Assembly (NCBI GenBank): GCA_026686845.1
Contig: JAIVEN010000016.1
Span: 2,807,501 to 2,871,500, forward strand
Length of the DNA stretch: 64,000 nt
Direction of reading: 5' to 3'
Source: Adenanthera pavonina
Taxonomy: Eukaryota > Streptophyta > Magnoliopsida > Fabales > Fabaceae
How positions within the stretch are numbered: position 1 is the first letter of the stretch; each line of letters begins with the position of its first letter. The translations under genes were made by a program, and so were the position numbers. This document shows, one piece after another, positions 1-11,047 of this stretch. A model generated the notes under the pieces. That model had not been told where the DNA came from and searched no databases. It was given only the letters and a program-made list of their open reading frames with translations.

Positions 1-2304
1 CCTTTTTGGATAAATGAGCCTTCTAAATTATGACTGCTACGTGGTCCCATCTCTTGTCAGAGAAGCCCAATAAACTAAAATTTGGGCCAAGAAGCCCAAG
101 AGCTTTTGATGCTCACAACAAAACTATCTGTTGTCTGCATCAATTGTAATGGGACACTTTTCATCCAAAAAAATCCATAAAAAGATTGATTGAAATTGAA
201 ACCATTAAATTAAATTAAATTGGTTAACATACATTATCTAGGGTTTGAGCTAGACATCGCGAAACACGAAAAGATACATTCGTTTTAATATAACGTTTCT
301 GATTTAGGTGGCGATGTTTCTTATTTCCAAATATGATGATATTATCTATTTATTTATTGAAGAAAGAGAGCATACACCTTTATGCCACATTTCGATGTTG
401 AATATTGGCATCCTAGTTTATGAGCATGTTTGGATTCAAAAAATAATTATTTATTTTGTAAAATTATCAAATACACTAACTTTTTAATAAGTAATTATGT
501 CTCAAATGAGTGATTATGAAAAAAAGCTGATTTTTTTTACATATGATAATTATTTATTCTCTTATAATCACTTATTTTACTTTTTCTTCTTATTATTTAC
601 CAAATAATCACTCAAACTCTCAAAATCAAAATACATTTATTTTCTCAAAATTACTTTTCAACTAAAAACATCTAAATATAAATCACTTTTAACATAATCA
701 CTTATCCTTAAAATCTATTATAAAAAAACTAATCCATATATGCACTACCTTCTATGGGCCTAAACTTAACAGCCTTGAATGATAATCGTTGATACGCAGT
801 CCAATAGCTTTGATCTAATATATATGTTGAAAGTTTTAAATAATTGCTCATAATTAGCAGTAGTGCTCATTTTATAAACACTTTATTTCAAACCATGATT
901 TCACACAGAACCCACGTCTAAATTTTATCAATAGTCAGAAGTTTCTATTATGAATTAGACGGAGTGTTCACAAATATATTGTACAAAAAAAGTACTGACA
1001 ACCAAATAAATAAAAAATGATGAAAAACTTTAGATGCAAATATAATATAGGGCTACATATTTATATAAAGTATCTTTATTCAGGAAATAAAAATAAAATT
1101 ATCTCCATGAAAATTCTCATGTCCATTTGGAATGGATTAGGGCGTAGTGTGAACAATATAGATATGATTATTTTTGGGGACCAACAGTATGAAAAATGTC
1201 ATCTTATCCTAATACTAAAGTGGTGGTACGGTACATTCTTTCATCTCCTGTACCAAACGGCACGCCCAGAAGAGCCACTTTCCAGCCAATTGCTTCCATA
1301 GGACCAGACCAAACCAGCGGAATGGGACTTTTTTGTTGTCCAACGTGTCTCTTTTTCATTGGAACAACATGAATTGACTGTTTAATCCCACCTCTTTTAT
1401 TTATATATTATGTTTCTTAATTTCTGAAAATCTTTATTTATCCCCTCTTTTTTCCCCCCTCAAAATCCCTGGACGAATCGCTTCAGAAAGTACCACATTC
1501 CCTCCACTTAAAACTTTATTAATAGAGAAGCATTTTTCTCCCTATGAAGCAAAACATTTCTACACAGCATATACCACCTAATCATTACTCATTCATCTTG
1601 TTGCCCCTCACCTCTTGTTCATCTATTCCTTCTTTACCCTCTGAAAACGAGAAACCCAAAGCTAACGAAAAATTCAATTGGGACATTCCATTTTCTACAA
1701 ATTCGTTGACCTCTCACCCTTACTTCAGTTCTCTTTCACTGATCGAAACTTTCCGTTTTTGTCCATTTTTACTTCCAATGGTCAGATCAATACGTGACTA
1801 GAAAGAAATTCCAAGCTTCTTTTGCGCTTAAGAACTTTTGCTCTTGGATCTTCACATGGTGACTCTGGTACGTTTCCTGGAATATTAAAGGCAGTTCTGG
1901 AAGACGGTGATGAGAACGAAGAAAACTTAAATTGGAGGGAAGACGACTCCGTAGACATCAACAGGTGGTCACTCTGAAGAGCCCCCAACGAGGAAATGGT
2001 GGTGTTGGGGATGTTAAACATTATTAAATAATTGATTTAAAGAAAAACTCTGTTCCAATTACTACTATTGTGACTGTGAATGTGAATTTGATGTCTCTGT
2101 TAAAACTCGGTTCAAATTTACTACTATTGCGAACCTGGATTTGCTGTCTCTTTGAACAGAGTTACGGAAAAAGGGAAGGTAAATAATTAGTCGGAAGCTG
2201 TTGATAAGCCGAGAACACAATTCCTTTAATAAATCGAAACTGTAAAACGAATGTACAGGAGAAGAATTAGAGAGAGGAACTATGCGTCTATGGAAGCATG
2301 AGGA
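1..2304. other. AT-rich spacer without a recognised gene
   Basis: No reading frame here has a recognisable product. The first 110 bases carry several TGGGCC/GCCCA boxes, like the site II elements of plant promoters, but no gene can be attached to them. A candidate MITE lies at about 423-763, where the left end (GCATGTTTGGATT) and the reverse complement of the right end (GCATATATGGATT) match loosely. Around 1806-1980 on the plus strand there is a 59-codon open stretch without a start codon (it includes SSHGDSGTFPGILKAVLEDG); it could be an exon remnant, but I do not recognise it. Confidence 0.5.
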
Positions 2305-2532
2305 TCAAGCAGAGAAGAAGCTTGCAGAAGCAGCAATACCAACTTGGGTTTTGGGCTCCCAAGCCCACTTCACGAGCTCTTTCTTCTCCTTCATCAGCCC
2401 CTGAGCCAAACCCGAAGCACCAGAAGACTTGTCATTCCTCTGGGGCACTACGGCACCACCATCGCTTGCCTTCCTTAAAATGCTGACCCTCCTCTCGTAC
2501 TCTTCCGCCACCAACATAGCAATATCAGACAT
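2305..2532 (-). CDS. Small uncharacterised plant protein, 75 aa
   Basis: A single-exon open frame of 75 codons begins MSDIAMLVAEEYERR and ends with a small-residue tail, VGIAASASFFSA. I do not recognise the family. It has no signal peptide or membrane segment; the middle is hydrophilic and lysine-rich with two tryptophans near residue 55. The case for a real gene is its context. A canonical TATAAAT box lies on the same strand at 2633-2639, about 100 bases upstream of the ATG, which leaves room for a short leader, and the start codon has A at -3. The plus-strand frame over the same bases (2298-2486) looks like a shadow. The function is unknown, and expression data would decide whether this is a gene. 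Confidence 0.5.
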   Translation of the reverse strand: MSDIAMLVAEEYERRVSILRKASDGGAVVPQRNDKSSGASGLAQGLMKEKKELVKWAWEPKTQVGIAASASFFSA

Positions 2533-2632
2533 CCTTAATTCTGTGTATTCACCAAAAATGGATGAAATTTGTGTTGTAGCTATTGTTGATGTTGCTCTTC
2601 AACCTTGAGCAATGAGCGGTCTATCCGAAGTC

Positions 2633-2639
2633 ATTTATA
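2633..2639 (-). promoter_or_regulatory. TATA box of the 75-aa gene
   Basis: The minus strand reads CTATAAATGA, a canonical plant TATA box, about 100 bases upstream of the ATG at 2532. Transcription would be expected to start about 30 bases downstream, near 2600. Confidence 0.5.
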
Positions 2640-2659
2640 GGGGGAGGGCCGGAGGGACG

Positions 2660-4017
2660 TCTCAAGCTGCCCAATCAGCCGTTTTGGATAAGGCTCTCTA
2701 CCTTTTTTATCTTTATTTTTTTCAATGAAAGTTGTTGCGGCATGTGGGTTTCACTCCGTTGATTTCTCAAAACCTGATAAAAATTTCAACGAGATTCAAT
2801 ATATTGTAGTACTTGAACATTTAATCGTAGTTAGAATGTTAGATGCACAATTCAAATATTTGCATATAACTCATTTGTACTAAACAATTACAATTTTAAT
2901 TATTTAATTTTGAAATATATAATTAGAATTAAGATATTTTTCTCCTTTTTTTTTTTGGGACCAATTAAGATATTTTTAGCTAAAATTGGGTTTTGAGTGG
3001 TGGGTGTGCCCATCGAATGTTGAAACCTGTGGGCCAGGGCTTTTGCTCTTTTCACGATCATTTTAAACGTGAAAACGCGGACAAGTGGACGCAGTCCTCT
3101 GCTTCTCTTGTTTGCTTCACCAGTGCTTTGGTTGGTTCGACCGTTCAAGTCACGTTTTTTCTAAATTAAATATAATTATTACGCGTTATTGTGGACCTAG
3201 TGGAGCATTTACATATGGGTAAATCTGCGATTCTAAGTCGGTGGTCGATCCTTTTGTCTTCTTTAATCTTAATCATCTGTGAAGTTTCTTCACAAGATCT
3301 TTCATTTAATTATTCATGTAAGATTTGGATCATCTCTATATTTTCTTTCCATACTTCTCTCTATACATGATCTTTTTTATTGATTGTGTGGTATAATGAT
3401 TAAAATATATATATATATATAAATAAATAATATATTTTATTTAATAATTTACATTTATTGTTATGAGTTGAAGTTTCTTAAAAATAATTTATAATGCTTA
3501 TTTAAGGTTATTATTAAAATAAATGATATATTTTATTTAAAGTAATAATCTCTACCATTAAAATCAAAATTAATGAATAAAATTACGTATAGAAAGGGAT
3601 ATAGAGAAAAAATATGGAGGGGATATAAATCCATTCATGAATTTTGTCATTCTCGAAGTGAAGAGTGCAAACTGCTTGATATTAAACTCTCTTCTACTTC
3701 CCCGTAGTACAAATATCTCATTCTATTATCTTTGTATTGTTGGTTGTTTATATTTCACAAATCAAAGTGTATGTGTGTCGATAACATAATTCCTAAGAAG
3801 TACTTCAAAGAACTCTGTTTTTCTTGGACATTAGTAAATGAAACAGAATTTCAAATATACTTATGAATATCAGACAAGTTATACATATCTAAATAAATTG
3901 AGGCGGCCGTGACATTTTCTGAATAATCGGAAAGCTCCGTGACCAACCCACCAACAAACGCCGTCGGACTATCTCAGTCATGTCATTCTCGTGAGCGGGT
4001 AGTGGACTCCTTCATAC
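2660..4017. other. AT-rich spacer
   Basis: No gene or element recognised. There is a short (TA)n run at about 3408-3420. The end of this stretch borders the last exon of the RING-CH pseudogene on the minus strand. Confidence 0.5.
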
Positions 4018-7000
4018 TCATAGAAAGCCCAGTGTTTTCAGCTGCTGAACATGCTCGGGTGGGAGAGACGGGGGAGACCAATCTGACCCTGTGATCTCCC
4101 CATCAACATCCTAAGCCACATACTCACTCCTACGATTACAAGTAAAACAGTTGGATAATCAAGTTGATGTCAGAATTTCTGACCTTTTGTGTAGTCATCG
4201 AACATGTATTATTAAACTTGTCCATGGCAATATCAGCATTAACTTTTAATGACAACTAATCTCAAACTGTGAGTGTCAAATTTACATCAACACCGCAAAC
4301 TGGAGGAAAGAAGATGCTCTGACTCGCCATTTTTTAAGTTATGCAAAATATAAACATTGAACAATGCATGTCATTAGTGCCCCAAGTCTCTAATACACAA
4401 CTACCTTCCGGTAAACCATCAGAAAACAATCTTTTCAATCGCACTGCCATAATTCCAGAAGTTTGAATTGTTAAATTAAAAGGGAAAAGGATACAGGGTG
4501 AAAATTTATGGCTATTTAATGTCTCGGGGAACATAATATCCAGCATTTATATGCTAAATGAATCATATAAAAGCTTCCTCTTATTTCTTGCACCAAAACT
4601 CTACAGTTAGAATGATAAATATACAGATTTCTAATGAGCCGATTCTATTCTATGTATCAATTCCGTATAGAGGTTGATTAAGTTATAGCAGTGAACAATA
4701 ATTTGTAGCTAAGGATGCTATGCCAAATGGATAAAAGAAACGTTAGTGAACCAGTCGCACCTTTGTTAGCATCCTTTTTGCAAGTATATGATAATGTCGC
4801 TGCCATATTCGTTGTCCTACCATGGTAGCCACCAATACACTGTAAAATATCCCTATTACCATAAAAAGTCCCACAACAATCAAAGCCATTATAAATAACA
4901 GGGCAACCCTGCTTCCCCAGCACCTCCCAAGCAACAACCACATTCAGTAGCCATAATTCCACAACTCTCGAAGTATGTGGTGCAATCAGTCCACATGCAA
5001 AGAGTGCCCAGCAAATGATGGTCTGCACAAACTCTGCAATAACAACATACCAAATCCACCCCACACTATCATTTTCAATCATGAACTCGCACCTTGCATA
5101 ACATACTTCTTTATATGATACTTTATATTTTCAGCATGTGGAAGGATGTATAATTAAAAAATGCATTTTATACTTTTTCTCTCCTTGATGAGAAGGATGG
5201 CCTCAAATAGTTAAATCTTACAAATTACTTTGAAAGTAAAGTTTCTGGCACAATAAATGGAAGAAACTTTCAAAAAGAATCATCATAGTAATGCCTTGGG
5301 GGGATGCTAAGAGTTTAATCATGTGTCCTAACCATTTCAAATTTTCATAAATAAATAGCAGAGTAACTACCCAGGTTGACAGCAACAAAGACATAATTCT
5401 CAACAAGGCTGAGCCAAATCATTGCGAACCCTTCGATCATAACAAGTAATGAAGCACCCAGATACGCCAAGCAAAGTAATAAAAAATAAAGCTCCGACAT
5501 TTGACAATACAAACATAAAATTACAACCAAAATGCGAGTCTTCAATGCAGAAAAAGAAAACTCTGAACCCAAAAAATACCAGACTTGTGTAAGCATTAGA
5601 TGATTACATAAGTTGAAAATAATTTACCACATAAGTGGTAAAAGCTAAGCTCACTAGCAAAATCACAACCAAGACGAAGCCAGAACTGCTGGTATCCATC
5701 TATCAGATAAACCAAATAAGCAAGTGAAGTAATGACCTACATACAATGGAAATAAGGTTTTGAATTGTTAGAAGTAGAAAAGGATAAGCATCTATATGGC
5801 TAAGACAATGGGAACAGTTCACCTACAGGCTGGACAGCCAGAAATATAAACAAAATGTCTCTGGTGACAAGGAATCGAAATTTCAAGGTTCACCATTTCC
5901 TATCAGCAGCAACATGAAGACGCAAATGATGAGGAGCCTTGCAGGTTGTGCAGCAAGCGAATGCAAACCCTTCCTGCAAAAATATGAGGTACTATCCTGT
6001 ATCCATATCCATTGTGTATGAAGTATCGTAAAGTGCATTATACCATGCGAAGAACTATTAGCAGTAAACTGTAATCCAAATTAGCTCATAGTCTGCGGTT
6101 CTTTCCATCATTAGGTAAAGGAAAAAACTCATCCAAAGATAAGTGGATTGCTACCACGATATCTCAAGGAAGTTCCAGTTAACCAATAAACTCACACAGA
6201 TTAATATATTATAATATATGACAAAGACAAGAAAAATCAATTTTGCAAACAAGCCAAAGAATACAATATATGTTTTAGCAGGAGATCTTAAGAAGTGACC
6301 TTACAAAGAAAAGAAAATAGATTGCGAGGCACAAAGTATAATCTAAAACTAAATATAAAAGTACTAAAAATTGAATAAACAAACAAGTCAAATCTTTTTG
6401 TCACCAATAATGAAACAAGGCAGCCAAGGAGCAGAGAGTAAAGATAAGGACAAAGAACAACATCATTCCTCAAGAACTCTTACACAAATGAGAACAAACG
6501 TGATTTAGAATCAATGAAAAAATTATGACATGAACAAATGAAAACATAAACAGGTCCTTGTCTAATCAATCAGATGAAGACATAATTCACTGATCACGAA
6601 AAATAGCATGTGGTCTGGTCAGTTTTACAAATGCAATCTCCAACCTTACAATCAATCATCATTTATGAATCACGTAATAGCCATACTAAGGTCATTAAAC
6701 ACGTGGTTCCTTGCAATGGCTAAAGTACAACAAGCTTTGATAGTTGAATAAAAAATTGATGGAGAGTTTGAGATAGCACTCTTACCTTAACAGCTCGTCA
6801 ATGATCCAAACATTCTCGATGTACATATTTTGATGTGCCTTTGCACTTGCAAGAAGCAATGAAATCTCTACCTGAGCAAAAGAGATAAGATAAGATATGC
6901 TAGTACACCTGATGCATAGACTAAAAGTGACAAACGCACATTTTTGCAGCAAGTTAATATATAACTACAATATCTTTCCCAGAAACTCTATAAAATCCCT

Positions 7001-7590
7001 TAGTGATGAATGAGTCACTTACAACATCACAATGCCTAAGACAAATAAAAATAAGTCACATAGTCAACTTAAAGAAGTAACCATGAAAGTGTGCAAATAA
7101 TTGCTTTGAATCCATATACTTTAAGGTGAAATACCAATTTAACGAGCTGATAGTAGTAAGAACAATGGATTCAGTTACTCTAATTAATCAAAATAACTGA
7201 ATGAAGATAAGTCTGATTCATCATTCAATATTGTTTCATATAATAATATTCAGTTTAGACTACCAAAAAGAAACAGAAAATTCAGATTAACCAAACAGTT
7301 CAACTGGCGGACGTATTGACTTGCCTGGAGTTCATAGCTTAAACAAAACAAAATAAACTGAATGCATGGAATTCAAAATATCTCTTCATGTTATTATCAT
7401 GATAGATCCTAAGAGTTGAATTTGAACAAATATCTGAATACAATCTAGCCTAACCAGGAAATGAAAATAAAACAAAGGGCGCGAAAGCCAAACTACCATC
7501 AGTTTCGAGACAAATTCAGCATCGAAATAGTTCGCTGGGACTGGCCTCAAGGTCGATCCCGCTAGGGTCAACGATCGGAGGTGGAGATAC
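4018..7590 (-). pseudogene. RING-CH (RINGv) membrane E3 ubiquitin ligase pseudogene
   Basis: Seven exon remnants line up with the plant family of RING-CH E3 ligases that have C-terminal membrane segments: up to about 7590-7497, then 6871-6786, 5973-5827, 5736-5628, 5494-5371, 5033-4761 and 4129-4018. Visible motifs in order are ICLETD, the zinc ligands SCKCKGTSKYVHREC, EGFAFACCTTCK, membrane stretches (RDILFIFLAVQ, LAYLVYLIDGYQQFW), the cysteine cluster ELCLCCCQPG, MALIVVGLFMVIGIFYSVL, QRIWQRHYHILAKRMLTK, and the tail PPEHVQQLKTLGFL before a stop. Exon phases agree. It is broken throughout: in-frame stops at 7516-7518, 6798-6800, 5890-5892, 5400-5402 and 4111-4113; a one-base deletion near 4900; CG instead of AG at the acceptor 5495-5496; and a GAGT duplication at the start of the last exon. 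The 5' end is unclear. A copia element lies directly upstream. Confidence 0.88.
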
Positions 7591-7620
7591 TAGAGGCAAA
7601 ATTAAATACAGACAAACTCA

Positions 7621-7625
7621 AAGAA
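7621..7625. repeat. Left 5-bp target site duplication of copia element 1
   Basis: AAGAA directly precedes the TGTGAG start of the 5' LTR and is repeated at 11763-11767 directly after the CA end of the 3' LTR. Confidence 0.85.
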
Positions 7626-8301
7626 TGTGAGAAAATTTTTAAAATAAAAAGGTGTTTCTTAAAGGATTCATGAATTAATGATGACTCTTAAGGTGATTCA
7701 TGAAATATGAAAAGAAGTGACTTTTACCAGATTCATGAATAATTACAATGTATATATATTAATCATATGAAAGGATGTGACTTTTGTCTAAATTCATGAA
7801 TTATTATAATGTATATACATTAATCATATAAAATGATGTGACTTTTGTCTAAATTCATGAATCATTACAATGTACATACATTGGTTAATGTATGTGTCCT
7901 TTTATTGAAAGAGTTATGTTGCTTCAAGAGGTGCCTTCTCATTCCCTATAAATAGTCCACAATCTTTAATCATTTTAGTATTCCAATTTACTTTATCCAC
8001 ATTTGTTTCAACATACACAAACTTGCTTTTATCTTTAGTACACAAAGAATAATAAGCAAATTACCACTTTGTAAAAGCCATTGTTGTCTAGGCTTGAGTT
8101 TGGAAGTACAACACCTACTCAAGGGTCTTCACTGTATCCTATAGGAAATTCGTCACTAACCCAAGTTGTACCCAAGATTTGGAAATTGGTGGGGGCGAAT
8201 TAAGCCTGAAGGAAAATGTTGTTCACGCCTTGAAGATTTGTGCATAACCTTTTCTCCAATCTCTTTTTCTTCTACACTTCAAAGTTCTTTTGTTTGTAAC
8301 A
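7626..8301 (+). repeat. 5' LTR of copia element 1
   Basis: 676 bp, starting TGTGAGAAAATTTT and ending TTTGTAACA. A TATA box (CTATAAATAG) lies near 7947. About 7715-7880 holds three imperfect tandem units of roughly 65-70 bp, each containing the palindrome ATTCATGAAT or a near copy followed by a GTATATACATT-like stretch. Compared with the 3' LTR it lacks about 20 bp between two GATTCATG copies and about 15 bp in a repeat unit. Confidence 0.92.
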
Positions 8302-8334
8302 ATCTTTAGGCTTAAATTTTACCGTTGAATTCAA

Positions 8335-9201
8335 ATGACTTCTTTGAAGGATTTGACTAAAAATTTTGTGAAATCGGAGAGGTTCGAAGGAGGCAATTTT
8401 CTGAGATGGCAAATGAAGATGAAGTTTCTACTCATTACTTTAAAGGTGGCTTATGTTTTCACCACTCCCAAACCCGAAGAAAGAGAAGGAAAAATTATGA
8501 CTGGTATTAGAGAAAGGCAAAAATGGGAGAATGATGATTACATCTGCACTGGACACATTCTCAATGGACTTGGTGATTCCCTTTTTGATGTTTATCAAGA
8601 GTACTCAAACTCTGCAAAGGAACTATGGGAGAAACTAGAGGCAAGGTACATGCAAGAGGATGCAATAAGTAAGAAATTTCTTGTTGTTCGTTTCAATAAT
8701 TATAAAATGATTGATGGAAAATCTGTTATGGAACAATTGCATGAAATTGAACATATTTTGAATAATTTCAAACAATATAACATGCATATGGATGAAAGCA
8801 TCATTGTCTCCTCAATCATAGACAAACTTCCTTCTTCATGGAAAGACTTCAAAAAGAGTCTTAAGCATAAAAAAGAAGATATTTCTCTTGAGCAACTGGG
8901 GAATCATCTTCGTTTAGAAGAGGAGTATCGTAAACAAGATGATACTAAAGACACCAATACTCATGAAAAAGTTCATGTGATAGAGGAAGGACAGTTTAAC
9001 AAGACTTCTAAGAAAAGAGGGAAGGAAAAGGATGAATCCCATGGACAAAATGGCCATGAGAACAAGAAAAGGAAGGTAAATGTTACTTTTGTGGAAAGAT
9101 TGGTCATTACAAGAAAGAATGTTGTTTCTTCAGAAAGAAGAAAGAAAACAATTCTTCTTCAAAAGACAATCTTGTGGCTATTATTTATGAGATCAACATG
9201 A
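8335..9201 (+). CDS. Copia gag polyprotein (UBN2-type), frame shifted from pol
   Basis: The frame opens MTSLKDLTKNFVKSERFEGG and shows the usual copia gag pattern: GGNFLRWQMKMKFLL near the N-terminus, then LWEKLEARYM, a LPSSWKDFKKSLKH stretch and a lysine-rich tail. The ATG lies 33 bases after the 5' LTR. The zinc knuckle CYFCGKIGHYKKEC (CX2CX4HX4C, 9081-9122) is in another frame. The pol frame opens at 9060 and overlaps the gag frame until 9201, so a frameshift of one or two bases near 9065-9080 has probably split what is one polyprotein in intact copia elements. Gag would form the particle that packages the element's RNA. A decayed, probably inactive copy. Confidence 0.85.
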   Translation: MTSLKDLTKNFVKSERFEGGNFLRWQMKMKFLLITLKVAYVFTTPKPEEREGKIMTGIRERQKWENDDYICTGHILNGLGDSLFDVYQEYSNSAKELWEKLEARYMQEDAISKKFLVVRFNNYKMIDGKSVMEQLHEIEHILNNFKQYNMHMDESIIVSSIIDKLPSSWKDFKKSLKHKKEDISLEQLGNHLRLEEEYRKQDDTKDTNTHEKVHVIEEGQFNKTSKKRGKEKDESHGQNGHENKKRKVNVTFVERLVITRKNVVSSERRKKTILLQKTILWLLFMRST

Positions 9202-9563
9202 TTGAAAACAATGAATCATGGTGGGTGGATTCTGGAGCAACTTGTCATGTGTGCAAGAACAAGGATCTCTTTAAGACATTCAAGGAAGAGTATGAAAATA
9301 TGCTCTACATGGGAAATGCACCAAGTGTCCAAGTTAAAGGCAAAGGGACTATGGAAATTGAGTTTACTTCTAGAAAAACTCTTACTTTAACAGATGTATA
9401 CTATGTACCAGATGTTAGAAAGAATTTAATTTCTGTACCCTTGCTTAATAAGTTTGGGTTTAAGTCTGTTTTTGAGGGAGATAAGTTTATTCTATCTAAG
9501 GGAGGAATCTTTATAGGCAAGGGTTATTTATTTGGGAACATGTTCAAATATAATGTTGCTTAA
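9060..9563 (+). pseudogene. Copia zinc knuckle and protease start of pol, truncated
   Basis: This frame contains the CCHC zinc knuckle (9081-9122) and then WWVDSGATCHVC, the aspartic protease site (DSGA) of copia elements, followed by the usual LYMGNAPSVQVKGKGT and DVYYVPDVRKNLISV motifs. It stops at 9563, after which the normal continuation into integrase and reverse transcriptase is replaced by AT-rich sequence with only fragments. An ATG at 9174 exists, but the true product would be cleaved from a polyprotein. Non-functional. Confidence 0.85.
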
Positions 9564-10079
9564 GTTAATAATAATGTTTATTATTATATTTGTATTATTG
9601 ACTCTTGTAGTATGTAATGATATCATTTATGTCATATTAATTATATTAAATGAGATGATAAATATTGACTTAATTTTAAAATTTATAAGAAATCAAGAAT
9701 TATATATTATTTGATTAACTAGATAATGTTTTTTTCCTAGAATAGGAAAATGTTCTAAAATATTATAATTGAGTCTAATGATATGCATGGTTAGCTTGTT
9801 AGAAGTTATAAAAAGCATTTTGTGACTTTTATTAATGATTGTTCTTGTATGGTTGTGTTTTTTTAAGAGATATCATTGAAAAGTTGTAACCATTTAAAAG
9901 TGAATTTATGAACATGCATAATGCATGTTTAGATGAATATTTGATATGTTTATTCAAATTCATGAATGATCATGTGAATTTAGATAATTTTCTTGTATAA
10001 CATGTATATAAATTTGATATTCAATAACTACTTGAAAGAAATAAGTCACTGTAATTTGACCTATGGTGGTAATTCTTAA

Positions 10080-10466
10080 ATTTTAGAAGGATATATAAAT
10101 GATAGTTGGGTAAGTTATCTAAAGGACCATGATTCTACAAGTGCATGGGTTTATACTCTTGGTGGGGGTGTTATTCTTAGAAATAAATCTATATTACATA
10201 TTCCACCATGAGTTAATAGCACAAATATCTATCTATTGTGATATTCAATCTATTCTTTCAAAGACTTATAACTAAATTTATAATGGAAAGTCGCGACACA
10301 TTGAAATAAGACATAGTTATGTGAAAGATTTGATTGTGAATGGAGTAATCTCTATTAATTATATAAGGTCTAAGTTAAATCTTGCAGATCCTTTGACGAA
10401 AGAGCTGACAAGACATATGGTGTTAAAAACATTAATGGGGATGACATTGAAGCCCATTAAATCATA
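10080..10466 (+). pseudogene. Copia RNase H remnant
   Basis: Reading in more than one frame gives the end of a copia RNase H region: SWVSYLKDHDSTSAWVYTLG at about 10100-10160, then RHIEIRHSYVKDL and NLADPLTKELTRHM at 10289-10420. These are the normal last motifs of copia pol, just before the polypurine tract. Frames are broken and reverse transcriptase is absent upstream. Confidence 0.78.
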
Positions 10467-11032
10467 ATCACCAATGGTGGAAACCCTACTCACATTTGAT
10501 TAATGTCAAGTCTTGAGTTCAAAGGTGAGAGTACACTATTAGAGTGATTGCAAGTACGTGAAATATTATCTATTCATCCCAAGATTGAAAAGTACTTGCT
10601 TACCATGGATTTAAAGGAAAGTTGAGCTTTAGCTCTTAATAGATTTGTAAGCATATATTTGCTGGAGTACTTATCATAGTGTTACTCTTGACAGAGTCTA
10701 CCTATATCTGAGTGAAGTAGGGCCGCTTCAGGGAGTCCAAGGGCTTGACTTTCAAACTCTCATGAAAAGGATATAAGACACAAGGCCATATTAAAAGTGT
10801 CTACTAAAAATGGCATACAATGGTCCGAGATCTTATGCGTAAGTTATGCACGCCTGTTCAAATGGATTAATTGGTTCAAAGTTTGTCTACCATATTAACT
10901 CGGATGGGTGAAACCATGTCTTACTAAGTAAATGTTCAAGTCTTTAAGACACCTTTACCAAAAACGTGAGATTTTTGAAGTGATAAGAGTTTGTTATTTA
11001 AAATATATATATATATATTATTATTTATTTTG

Positions 11033-11047
11033 AAAATGGTGGGGGAT
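11033..11047 (+). other. Polypurine tract of copia element 1
   Basis: A purine-rich stretch (AAAATGGTGGGGGAT) ends directly at the TG of the 3' LTR, in the position and of the composition of a copia plus-strand primer. Confidence 0.75.

Noticed and set aside
4334..4546. Minus-strand 70-codon frame as last exon of the RING-CH gene
   Set aside because: The real last exon remnant was found at 4129-4018, with the expected family tail; this frame has none of it.
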